Assembly: GCF_001591965.1 (NCBI RefSeq)
Contig: NZ_BCVX01000002.1
Coordinates: forward strand, 372,001 to 436,000
Source: Lysinibacillus odysseyi 34hs-1 = NBRC 100172
GTDB taxonomy: Bacteria > Bacillota > Bacilli > Bacillales_A > Planococcaceae
DNA: 64,000 nt
Direction: 5' to 3'
Numbering within the stretch: the first letter of the stretch is position 1; the number at the start of each line of letters is the position of its first letter. Both the position numbers and the translations under genes were made by a program. The notes beneath the pieces were generated by a model. That model worked only from the letters and a program-made list of their open reading frames with translations. It ran no database searches and was not told the origin of the DNA. Positions 25,866 to 34,026 of the stretch are shown here, one piece after another.

Positions 25866-27788
25866 TTGAAAAAACTATGGATTCCTATCTTTGCCTTGCT
25901 CTTATGGGTCATGATCCTACCTTCGCCTAAGGAGGCAAGCTCAGGACAGAAGATCGGCATTCTCTTCTCAGATGTTATTAATGACTACTCACTTTCTACA
26001 CATCCTGGAAAAACGAGTGCCATGACTCTTCCCTACGCCACAAAACCTGTCGACGTAGCAGCTAAAGTAAAATATAGTCCAATCAATGACAAAGCATTAA
26101 AAATGTATTACTTCTACCAGGAGGCAGGCTTTTCAGTTGCAAAAATAAGCCATGATGAGCTGAACAGCCTGGAGTCACTGGATAAATACGATGTGATTGT
26201 TTTCCCTTATTCCGTTTTGATGAACCGGCAGCAGCGGGAGAATGTAAAAGCCTATATCTACGGCGGAGGCAATGTACAGATTTTATATGCGACGGCCCGT
26301 AATGAATTGGCGAAACTCGCGAAAAGCCCTTCTGAGCTGGATGTCACCCCCCTTATTTTTGATACGTTAACATGGGTGTGGGAATGGGATAACTTAACGG
26401 AAATTTTCCAATCTCGTTTTATTGATGATGTGCAGCTGCGGGATGCTGTCATTACGAATACTCCGGGTGTTACCCATCCGATTTTAACAAAAGCGTTTGA
26501 AAAGCTGGGACGGAATTCCATCCGACTAACTGAGTCGGCCAATGAGTGGTATGAAATTGTTCAACCATGGAAGTCTACTGTTAAACCGCTGCTTGTTGTG
26601 TCCAATTACAGCTGGACAGATAAGCCTGCCAATATAAAAAAGGGTCAATCCGGTGCTTTATTTGCGTTGGAATACGGAGCTGGCCGTATCGTTCATGCAC
26701 CATTTAAGATGTATGACTATGTAGGTGTCGGGAAGCATGAAGGTGGCTGGCAGGAAGATTCGGGCAAGCCTTATACGGAAACGTCAGGTGAGGAGGATGC
26801 AGAAGCTGTCCTTTCTGCTTCAATGGAATGGCTGCTTGAAGGCTCTGATTCCTTTAAGCCGCGTAATTATAATGTAAAGCTTACGGCATCGAATTACACG
26901 GCAAATATGACACCGCAGAAGTCTTTTGCAGTCCGGGGTACAGTAACAGCAGCGAATATCGGCGATGTACCGGTACGCGGTAAACTGCGCATTCATGTAT
27001 TGGAAGCTGACAACAAAGTGCTCGGCAAATACGAAAAGGTTTTAGTTGGTCTCTCTCCTTCTCCAAACGACATATCAAGCTATGCAGAGAAGTTTGAAAT
27101 TCTATTACCCGGCAGTATAAAGGATGGGAAATATACGGTAAAAGCATCGTTTGAAGAAACACGCCATGACCGTACCGGCTATGTTACAAGAGCGGAGACA
27201 CATACGCTAACAAAGCAGGGCAACAAAGGCACATTTGCAAACTTCACCGGTTTTAAAGATATTGGTTCAGGCAATGGCCACTACCAGAACATACTTAATG
27301 CCGCGAAAATCGGGATCATTACGGGCTACAGGGACCAAACTTTTAAACCTACTGCCAATGTCTCACGCTTAAATGCGATGATGATGCTGTTGCGCGCGAA
27401 AGGAACCAGCCCGTCTGCTTCTGCTTCCTTGCCAAGCTCTGTTACAGATTTAAAGAAGGGGATGTATGGCTATGATGTGATGGCGACAGCTTACAAAATG
27501 GGGCTGCTTAATCTAGAGAACGGCCTGGCTGCAAAGGATGCACCGATGCGCCGCGGCGAAATGGCGCAGGCACTTGTAAAAGGCTTTGCACTACAGGGAA
27601 CAAGTGACATGGTGTTTACTGATATCGGCACAGCGAGCTCTTATAGCCAGTATCGTCACATTGCCACCCTTTATCATTACCGGATCACAACAGGTATAAC
27701 GGCGACCCTTTATAGCCCATACAGCCCTGTCACACGGCAGCAGTTTGCTACATTTATTATGCGGTCATTGGAAAATACATCAAAATAA
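25866..27788 (+). CDS. SLH-anchored protein with glutamine-amidotransferase-like N-terminal domain
   Basis: A 640-residue exported protein starting at TTG, with AAAGGAGG eight bases upstream. Signal peptide about 1-25. Residues about 28-330 have a flavodoxin-like, GATase1/ThuA-like pattern: KIGILFSDV, then KYDVIVFPYSVL with YIYGGGNVQILYA, and a late GAGRIVHAPFKMYDYV. No catalytic Cys nucleophile is apparent, so it may be a binding rather than an enzymatic module. A Big/CARDB-like segment (about 335-460) follows, then three SLH repeats (about 465-640), the middle one degenerate. The function is unknown; it is wall-displayed by analogy with its neighbours. Confidence 0.82.
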   Translation: MKKLWIPIFALLLWVMILPSPKEASSGQKIGILFSDVINDYSLSTHPGKTSAMTLPYATKPVDVAAKVKYSPINDKALKMYYFYQEAGFSVAKISHDELNSLESLDKYDVIVFPYSVLMNRQQRENVKAYIYGGGNVQILYATARNELAKLAKSPSELDVTPLIFDTLTWVWEWDNLTEIFQSRFIDDVQLRDAVITNTPGVTHPILTKAFEKLGRNSIRLTESANEWYEIVQPWKSTVKPLLVVSNYSWTDKPANIKKGQSGALFALEYGAGRIVHAPFKMYDYVGVGKHEGGWQEDSGKPYTETSGEEDAEAVLSASMEWLLEGSDSFKPRNYNVKLTASNYTANMTPQKSFAVRGTVTAANIGDVPVRGKLRIHVLEADNKVLGKYEKVLVGLSPSPNDISSYAEKFEILLPGSIKDGKYTVKASFEETRHDRTGYVTRAETHTLTKQGNKGTFANFTGFKDIGSGNGHYQNILNAAKIGIITGYRDQTFKPTANVSRLNAMMMLLRAKGTSPSASASLPSSVTDLKKGMYGYDVMATAYKMGLLNLENGLAAKDAPMRRGEMAQALVKGFALQGTSDMVFTDIGTASSYSQYRHIATLYHYRITTGITATLYSPYSPVTRQQFATFIMRSLENTSK

Positions 27789-27794
27789 CAGCTG

Positions 27795-27825
27795 CCCCCC
27801 TCTTGCTAACAAGAGAGGGGTTTTT
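27795..27825 (+). terminator. Intrinsic terminator of the GATase-like SLH gene
   Basis: CCCCCCTCTTG pairs with CAAGAGAGGGG (one mismatch) around CTAA, followed by TTTTT. Confidence 0.9.
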
Positions 27826-27830
27826 GAGAG

Positions 27831-27885
27831 ATTGCGCGAATAGTAGAGTCTATTGCGCGAATTTAGCCTCCTATTGAGCGAATCA
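27831..27885. repeat. Three-unit array, 21-bp period, ATTGCGCGAA core
   Basis: Units begin at 27831, 27852 and 27873 (ATTGCGCGAA, ATTGCGCGAA, ATTGAGCGAA), exactly 21 bp apart, six bases beyond the terminator T-tract. Confidence 0.7.
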
Positions 27886-27927
27886 TAACTTTCATCCTAT
27901 GCATATGCAAGCTGCCAACAATAAAAA

Positions 27928-27961
27928 GCGATTGATAGAAGAACTTCCTTCTATCAATCGC
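27928..27961 (-). terminator. Intrinsic terminator of the polymerase gene
   Basis: A perfect 13-bp stem GCGATTGATAGAA/TTCTATCAATCGC; the minus strand then reads TTTTTATTG. Confidence 0.93.
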
Positions 27962-27966
27962 TTTTA

Positions 27967-29253
27967 TTAAGTAAGTTTGTTGCTGTTTTTCGTACTTTGA
28001 ATGGACGATGCCAGAACAACGAAGGCAAACATCAACACAAAGATAAGATCGAGCAGGCCTGTATGCATCGATACAGTGAATAATGTAATAACAAATGCAT
28101 AGGCCACTGAATGGAACGTCTTCACGCCCGCTTTTTTAATTTTATTGTAAACTAAAGAGATAATTGCTCCGTATAATAGGAAGCCGATCGACACTAACAG
28201 ATAGCCTCCGTCAAGGAACAGCTGTCCAATGAAGGTTGGTGTCGTTGTACGGCCAGGACGCGTAATATACTTCCCTTCCTCCGTACTTAACGAGTTCACA
28301 ACATCTGTTACAAGCATACGCGGTGATACTTGCTCACCAGGCAGAATCGTCGTGAAGATGCCCTTATGCATTTCTCCACCGGTATAGCCTTCCTCTTCTG
28401 TGTACTCAATAATTTTACTTAGTACAATATGGCCTGTTACCATCTCTTGGTTGATCGCGCGTACCCATTTTGGTGTCAGGTTTACACGGCGTTCCGCAGT
28501 AATGAGCTTTTCTACGTCTTCTTCTGCCATATGCTCACGGTCTGGCTGGCTGCGGTCGTTGAATTTTTGCGTTGGGTCCTCTGTTAATACACGGACGAAT
28601 CCAAACATTGCAAAGAATATTCCAACTAACGCAATAAATGTGATGAACCATGTCAGCTTGATGCGTTTTACACAATAGTGGAAAATGATAAGCCCTGTAA
28701 ATAGCATAATGACAAGTGGCGTACGGTAACCCATAAGCAGGAATGCAGTCATTACAACGGCAAACGCTAGGGCATACACAATTGCTTTCTTCCATGTCAT
28801 ATTACTTTCTTTAATCATGCGATACGATAACAGTAGTAATACCCCAAACCATAATAGCTGACTTAGGAAGTTCAGCTTTGGATCAAGCCCGCGTCGTACT
28901 GATTCATCTGAAATCCCGACACTTCCTTGGAAAATCATCGTTACATACGCTACAAGTCCAATCAGCGTCAGTAATACGACAAAATGCATCACGTATTTCC
29001 CTAAAGCTGAAAGCCCGAATGTTGGGAATGTCCACCCTAGCTTATCCACGATATACACGCCGATATAATAGCAAATGATCGCCAGGAAAACAGCCGGCCA
29101 AATCGACGCGCGTACATTAAATAACTCGAAGCGGCTGAAGTCGAATAAACTCAAGAAGAAATATAAAGCTAAAATGAACGGTAAAAAGAAATAAGGTGAG
29201 AAAGTATCAATCTTATTTATTTTATTAGTAATTTGTTTAAATTTTAGTAACAT
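27967..29253 (-). CDS. O-antigen polymerase-like (Wzy-type) oligosaccharide repeat-unit polymerase
   Basis: A 428-residue integral membrane protein with about 11 transmembrane helices and a large hydrophilic loop (about 225-330), the usual layout of Wzy and oligosaccharide repeat-unit polymerases. The loop has FVRVLTEDPTQKF and a run of charged residues; the family has little sequence conservation. Together with the MurJ-like flippase, the GT4 enzyme and CsaB it would complete a flippase/polymerase route for a secondary wall polysaccharide. It is transcribed alone between SLH genes. No strong ribosome site is seen at the ATG. Confidence 0.75.
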   Translation of the reverse strand: MLLKFKQITNKINKIDTFSPYFFLPFILALYFFLSLFDFSRFELFNVRASIWPAVFLAIICYYIGVYIVDKLGWTFPTFGLSALGKYVMHFVVLLTLIGLVAYVTMIFQGSVGISDESVRRGLDPKLNFLSQLLWFGVLLLLSYRMIKESNMTWKKAIVYALAFAVVMTAFLLMGYRTPLVIMLFTGLIIFHYCVKRIKLTWFITFIALVGIFFAMFGFVRVLTEDPTQKFNDRSQPDREHMAEEDVEKLITAERRVNLTPKWVRAINQEMVTGHIVLSKIIEYTEEEGYTGGEMHKGIFTTILPGEQVSPRMLVTDVVNSLSTEEGKYITRPGRTTTPTFIGQLFLDGGYLLVSIGFLLYGAIISLVYNKIKKAGVKTFHSVAYAFVITLFTVSMHTGLLDLIFVLMFAFVVLASSIQSTKNSNKLT

Positions 29254-29363
29254 AATAATACATCAACATCCTCAGATGTCTACCTTTCCTCTCTATAATT
29301 TGCTCTTTGCATTATACCATAAAATCCAAGAAGCCTATCAAAAAAAACATAGGAAAATAAAAA

Positions 29364-29399
29364 CGGCTATTCCGTAAAGTGTTTCTTACAGAATAGCCG
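29364..29399 (-). terminator. Intrinsic terminator of the amidase-SLH gene
   Basis: CGGCTATTC and GAATAGCCG form the stem, with further GTAA/TTAC pairs. The minus strand continues TTTTTATTTTC. Confidence 0.93.
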
Positions 29400-29429
29400 C
29401 ATGTTAAACCGTTATTTAAAGCGGTTTTC

Positions 29430-31139
29430 CTATGATTGTGAGTAATACTTTATAATCCCGTTGTAAATAGATTGTGCGAAGAGCTCAATAGAGGCATCAT
29501 CTGTCAGCTTCGCGCGGTCTGCACTATTTGTCACAAAGCCTAGCTCTACAAGGACAGCCGGGATATATAAGTTACGGATGACATAGAAGTCCTCACGCTT
29601 TGTTCCCCGATCAACCATTTTTACATTTTTTACGATTTCATCATTGATGAATTTCGCTAATGCATAATCTTCTTTTTCGTTATCGTTGGCACTCTTACTA
29701 TAGTATGTTTCCGTACCACTTGCAGCTGCACTTGCTGAATTGGCATGGATACTGATAAAAATTTCGCCGTTATTCTTTTTAGCGTAAGCGACACGATCCT
29801 CTAAGCTTGGATATGTGTCCCCTGTACGTGTCATTTTTACAATAGCACCTGCAGCCTCCAGCTTTTTCTGTACCTTGCTTGCTGTGTTGAAGACAATTGC
29901 TTTTTCAACAGCATTGCTGCTTACTGCTCCAGGATCTTTACCGCCATGGCCTGGATCGATAATGATAATACGACCCGCTACCGGTGAACCTGATGTATTG
30001 ATTAAACGCAAGTATGTTTTGCTAATATAGCCTGTTTTTCCGTTATAGGAAACTTTTACCCAAGATCCTGAAATAGATAAAACATCTACTTTTGTTCCAC
30101 GGCTGATGCTGCCAATCGCTGTTGAGCTGGCAGAAGCCTGTGAACGAATATTCAGGCCATTTACTGTTGCAACTCCAATTACTTTGGCAGAAGTTGTCGG
30201 TGGTGTCGGTTTTTCCACTACTGGTGGATCCACTTCTGTCGGTGGTGCCTCCGTTGAAGGGTTGTCCACATTAATTACTTTATCTGCATATATTTTGTAG
30301 ATATAAGCGTACTTTCCATTGTAATCTACCTTATAGTAATCTGAACCTTCGTAGTAGACATTAAAGATATATCCTTTATCTACTTTTCCTACCACGTTAT
30401 TTCCTGTAAATACTGCAGTAGAACGGATGTTTAAATCATTTGTATTAGCCTTTACCTGCATGATTGCGTCCGATTTATTCGGCACGCCCACTCCTTGAAC
30501 AGGTAATGGCAGGCGGTATGTGCTTGAAGCGCTGCGAGCAACAAACAAAGCGAATTGGCCGCGTGTTACATTACTCTTCGGCAAGTAATTTCCGCTTGTT
30601 CCTTTCGTAATGCCCTCATAGTAAATAGCTGAAATGTACTTATAATAGGCATTTGACGGTTTGATATCAGAGAATGGAATCTCTAAACTATCATATTTTG
30701 CAACATCCAGCTTAAATGCTACTGCCAAAGCTTTCGCCATTTCATCACGCGTTACCGCTATGTATGGTGAAAAAGTTGTATTGGAAGTAGGAGCAATAAT
30801 CCCCAGCTGAACGGCCTTTTCCACATACATGGATTCCTCAGATCCTGCTTTTACATCTTTAAATGATGATTTAGATGTTTTTGGGGCATCAATGCCTGCA
30901 GCGATCAATACCATTTTCGCTACCTGCCATCTTTTGACGCTATCCCCCGGCTTAAACATCTGTTTACCATTTACGTTGTAACCTTTAATAACCCCTTTAT
31001 TTACTAAGTAGCTCACTTCCTTGTAAGCTTCGTGGGAAGTTGGAATATCAGCAAAATTCGGGCTGGCATACACACTCTGTATACTGAACATTGACATGAT
31101 GACGACGGCAAAAGTTAAAGCAAATTTCTTAAAAGACAA
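29430..31139 (-). CDS. SLH-anchored N-acetylmuramoyl-L-alanine amidase (Amidase_3) with two SH3 domains
   Basis: A 569-residue exported wall hydrolase. Signal peptide ending VYAS, three N-terminal SLH repeats, two bacterial SH3 domains separated by a Pro/Glu/Thr linker, then Amidase_3. Zinc ligands and the catalytic Glu are visible: His in IDPGHGGKDPG, Glu in SNAVEKAIV, His in SIHANSA, Glu in VELGFVTN. It cuts the MurNAc-L-Ala bond. A longer frame from 31178 exists, but AAGGAGG sits ten bases before the TTG at 31139, which is preferred. A long leader with stable pairing lies upstream. Confidence 0.92.
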   Translation of the reverse strand: MSFKKFALTFAVVIMSMFSIQSVYASPNFADIPTSHEAYKEVSYLVNKGVIKGYNVNGKQMFKPGDSVKRWQVAKMVLIAAGIDAPKTSKSSFKDVKAGSEESMYVEKAVQLGIIAPTSNTTFSPYIAVTRDEMAKALAVAFKLDVAKYDSLEIPFSDIKPSNAYYKYISAIYYEGITKGTSGNYLPKSNVTRGQFALFVARSASSTYRLPLPVQGVGVPNKSDAIMQVKANTNDLNIRSTAVFTGNNVVGKVDKGYIFNVYYEGSDYYKVDYNGKYAYIYKIYADKVINVDNPSTEAPPTEVDPPVVEKPTPPTTSAKVIGVATVNGLNIRSQASASSTAIGSISRGTKVDVLSISGSWVKVSYNGKTGYISKTYLRLINTSGSPVAGRIIIIDPGHGGKDPGAVSSNAVEKAIVFNTASKVQKKLEAAGAIVKMTRTGDTYPSLEDRVAYAKKNNGEIFISIHANSASAAASGTETYYSKSANDNEKEDYALAKFINDEIVKNVKMVDRGTKREDFYVIRNLYIPAVLVELGFVTNSADRAKLTDDASIELFAQSIYNGIIKYYSQS

Positions 31140-31269
31140 TGTCTTTCTTCCTCCTTCAGTTATTTGAAACATTACCATTTTATCAAAATTTTCTTATGAA
31201 TAATATATTACTTTTTTACCGTATCCCTCCTTTAGTAGCGAAAATTACGTATATTGGTCCCTCTCTACC

Positions 31270-31419
31270 ATACCGTGAACCGCCCTCGATGCTTTCGGCG
31301 ACAAAAAGCCCGCTCTTCCCCTAAGCACACCCAACAAAAAGATCTTTTTTATAAGAAATGAAACCAATATTTCCTCATTCATTATCTGGGTCCTCTGCTT
31401 GTTACCTAACACACGGTAT
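31270..31419 (-). ncRNA. Candidate structured 5' leader of the amidase-SLH gene
   Basis: On the minus strand a 150-nt segment is closed by a perfect 8-bp stem ATACCGTG/CACGGTAT (31412-31419 with 31270-31277). A second composite stem pairs AAGCA/TGCTT and ACCCA/TGGGT (31323-31333 with 31387-31400). A small CGCC/GGCG hairpin lies at 31281-31300. It ends 130 nt before the amidase TTG start, in a gene-free stretch of almost 500 bp. The fold is from reading only; the family is not recognised. Between 31420 and the 31719 gene there is otherwise only that gene's terminator. Confidence 0.45.
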
Positions 31420-31611
31420 CAGGCTATGGAGCCGCTATACGACAAATACTGACGTTTCCCTCTCTTTTTTCCAGCAGGTTCAAATTGTCATGTTCTGACG
31501 AAAGCTTGCACTGGATGTTTCATTTTCTATTAAAATGGGAAACTGATTATTATGAAGTATCATATTTTTATTGTAACATATCCTATTTTAGAAAAAAATA
31601 CCGGTTTTTGA

Positions 31612-31650
31612 GATAAAAAAAGAGAGAGGCGCCCATAGGAAACCTCTCAG
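31612..31650 (-). terminator. Intrinsic terminator of the NlpC/P60-SLH gene
   Basis: GAGAGG and CCTCTC pair with a partly paired interior; the minus strand reads into seven T. Confidence 0.8.
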
Positions 31651-31718
31651 CTTTTATTGTGAAACTTTTGCCAGATTATGGTTGGTAGCCTTATTCTTAC
31701 AAAAGTAGACAATCTACT

Positions 31719-32636
31719 TTACATATTTTTAGCGCGTTCTATGAATGTATTTAATTGAGTTAATGTTACATAATCTGTTCCACCATATGTACCATTTGGC
31801 TTACCAATTGTAATACCATTAGAAGCTAAAATTTGAATGTAGTTATAGTCCCAGCTTCCAGGCTTTACATCCCCAAAGCTAACGACTTTATTTGCCATTT
31901 TCAGATCAAATGCTTCTACTAATACTTTTGCCATTTGTGACCGAGTCAGTGGTGAACCAGCATTGAATTTACCGTTTGTACCTGTGAAAATTCCTAGCTT
32001 GTACATTGCTGTTGCTACCCCTGCATATGTAGAAGAAGAGTTAATATCTGAGAAAGGTGAATTTGTATTTGATGTATCCACACCTAGAACTTTCGCCAAT
32101 CGAGTTGCTACCTCTCCGCGAGATGCATAGATTTTAAAGTCGATTGCTGCGTTTTTTACTTCACCTGCTGCTACTTGTGTTGTACCGTTTGTAAAAGTAG
32201 CAATACGTTTTGCTCCGACATAGCGCTGTGCCCAATAAGATGTACCCAGACTTGCTGTTGTAACCCCTGTGCTTGTGCCTGCATGTGCAAATTTATTGTT
32301 TCCTACGTAAATTCCTACGTGTGATACGCCATTACCTGATGTGTTGAAGAATACAAGATCTCCAATTTGCAAGTTGCTTTTAGAAACGGCTGTACCCTGG
32401 TTATATTGTGCTGATGATGTACGGTTAATGGAAATACCTAATTGTTTAAATACTAATTGTGTATAGCCTGAACAATCTAATCCTTTAGTTGTTGTGCCTC
32501 CGTATACATACGGAATCCCGATATATTTATATGCTGTCGTTGTTAATTGTGTCTGTGTTGCTGCTTCTGCATTGTGTGTACCAGCCCCTGCAAAAATCAT
32601 AAATGATGCAAAAACCGGCAATAACCATTTTTTCAT
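31719..32636 (-). CDS. SLH-anchored NlpC/P60 endopeptidase
   Basis: A 305-residue exported enzyme: signal peptide (about 1-25, ending AEAAT), NlpC/P60 domain (about 27-147) with Cys55 in GLDCSGYT, His106 in SHVGIYVG and His118 in KFAHAG, then C-terminal SLH repeats (about 165-302). The first SLH is degenerate, the second has the SPLTRSQMAKVL motif, and the third lacks the usual Arg. The domain order is the reverse of the amidase and glucosaminidase neighbours. It is predicted to cut D-gamma-Glu-diamino acid bonds. The ribosome site GAAGGGAG is about 15 bases from the ATG, farther than usual. Confidence 0.92.
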   Translation of the reverse strand: MKKWLLPVFASFMIFAGAGTHNAEAATQTQLTTTAYKYIGIPYVYGGTTTKGLDCSGYTQLVFKQLGISINRTSSAQYNQGTAVSKSNLQIGDLVFFNTSGNGVSHVGIYVGNNKFAHAGTSTGVTTASLGTSYWAQRYVGAKRIATFTNGTTQVAAGEVKNAAIDFKIYASRGEVATRLAKVLGVDTSNTNSPFSDINSSSTYAGVATAMYKLGIFTGTNGKFNAGSPLTRSQMAKVLVEAFDLKMANKVVSFGDVKPGSWDYNYIQILASNGITIGKPNGTYGGTDYVTLTQLNTFIERAKNM

Positions 32637-32750
32637 GATAAGTATTTAATACTCCCTTCAAAACTCTTGGTTTTTTTGCCTACATACAGACTAACACAGA
32701 ATACCCGTCCGTAATTTTTCACTTGTGTAACAGTTTCCTACCATAACAAA

Positions 32751-32790
32751 AAGCACTAAAAATCTAGCCAAAACTAGAAGTTTAGTGCTT
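32751..32790 (-). terminator. Intrinsic terminator of the CAP-SLH gene
   Basis: AAGCACTAAA and TTTAGTGCTT form the stem with inner CTAG pairs; the minus strand continues with TTTTTG. Confidence 0.88.
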
Positions 32791-32865
32791 TCTATAGCAA
32801 AATTATACACATCAAGAAATAGCTCCGTAATACTGCTGTAATATTACAGACCATTATTTTACATA

Positions 32866-33927
32866 TTATTTACTGGAAAACAGTTGAATCCAGTAATATT
32901 TTCCATTGTCATCTTTTTTCACGGCAACACCGATATTAGTATACGAGGATTTTAAAATATTCTCCTTATGTGGGGCAGATGCCATCCATGCCCTCATCAC
33001 ATCATGTGGTGAAGAAAGATATCTTGCAATGTTTTCGCCAAAGCTTGAAAACTGATATTCGTAAATGGTTGCCATGTCCCATGGATGCCCGTAATACGGT
33101 GATTCATGGGCAAAATACTCATGTTCAAACATATCCTGTATTTTAATGACCGCCAGCTGGTCTAGGTAAGGATCATGTACTAATAAAGGCAAGCCTTTCT
33201 TTTTGCGCTCTGCATTTACCATTGTTATTGTCTCATTTACCCACGTCTCATTTTCTTTAAACGTCGAAATATATGTTTTTCCTAAAAAATCATAGGCCAT
33301 TTCCAGCTTAGCCATTTGAGATTTGAATTGAAGGCCGCGTGAAACCATCGCTGCAAGCTGTGCACGGGTTACATTGCCGTTTGGATCGTATTTTTGGTAC
33401 GGTTTCCCCTGAACAATGCCTGCATCAGCCAATGATTCGATATAATTTGTCGCCCAGTGGCGCTTTCCACAATCAGAAAATTTTGCTTCATTCTTATCAT
33501 CTACAACCACATGAAAGGCAAGGGACAGCATTTTTGCCATTTGCGCCCGTGTCACCTGGCTGTCTGGATAAATGGATGTGCGGTTGTCCATCACTCCGAG
33601 TTCCACCAGCTTGCGAATGGCTTTATACTGCGGATGTGAGGCTGGCAGATCTGTTGCCTGCAAAGCTAGAGAAGCATTTAGCGGCAATTGCAATGCATTG
33701 ACGATTGTTTCTGCCACCTCTGCTCTCGTGGCTGCCCTGTGAGGCCAAAACCGCCCCTTCTGATCGACATGCATATAGTTATTTTTCAACATATTGTTAA
33801 TGGAAGGTGCGGCCCAGTCAGTAGTTTTTACATCGGTTACCTGCACGCTGCTGGCTCCTGCCATTGGAGGGAATACTAATAAACAGATAAGTAGAAAAGA
33901 AATGATGCTAATACCTTTTTTCTTCAA
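32866..33927 (-). CDS. SLH-anchored CAP (SCP/PR1-like) domain protein
   Basis: A 353-residue exported protein: signal peptide ending AGASS, three SLH repeats (about 35-205), then a C-terminal CAP domain (about 235-353) with NAERKKKGLPLL, the metal/His motif HEYFAHESP, SSFGENIA and AWMASAPHKENIL. CAP proteins of this YkwD type are common in spore formers; their biochemical role is unsettled. The frame is open to 34014, but the TTG at 33927 has GGGAGG eight bases upstream. The longer version would overlap the terminator of the preceding gene, so TTG is chosen. Confidence 0.88.
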   Translation of the reverse strand: MKKKGISIISFLLICLLVFPPMAGASSVQVTDVKTTDWAAPSINNMLKNNYMHVDQKGRFWPHRAATRAEVAETIVNALQLPLNASLALQATDLPASHPQYKAIRKLVELGVMDNRTSIYPDSQVTRAQMAKMLSLAFHVVVDDKNEAKFSDCGKRHWATNYIESLADAGIVQGKPYQKYDPNGNVTRAQLAAMVSRGLQFKSQMAKLEMAYDFLGKTYISTFKENETWVNETITMVNAERKKKGLPLLVHDPYLDQLAVIKIQDMFEHEYFAHESPYYGHPWDMATIYEYQFSSFGENIARYLSSPHDVMRAWMASAPHKENILKSSYTNIGVAVKKDDNGKYYWIQLFSSK

Positions 33928-33956
33928 ATTGCGTGCCTCCCTTCTCAATAAAAACT

Positions 33957-33979
33957 CGCCTTTCATTAGTTGAAAGGCG
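33957..33979 (-). terminator. Intrinsic terminator of the giant repeat-protein gene
   Basis: CGCCTTTCA and TGAAAGGCG form a perfect 9-bp stem with a five-base loop; the minus strand then reads AGTTTTTATTG. Confidence 0.92.
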
Positions 33980-34026
33980 AAGTTCATTAACTTATAGTAC
34001 CAAATTTTTTTCAAAAAACAATACGT

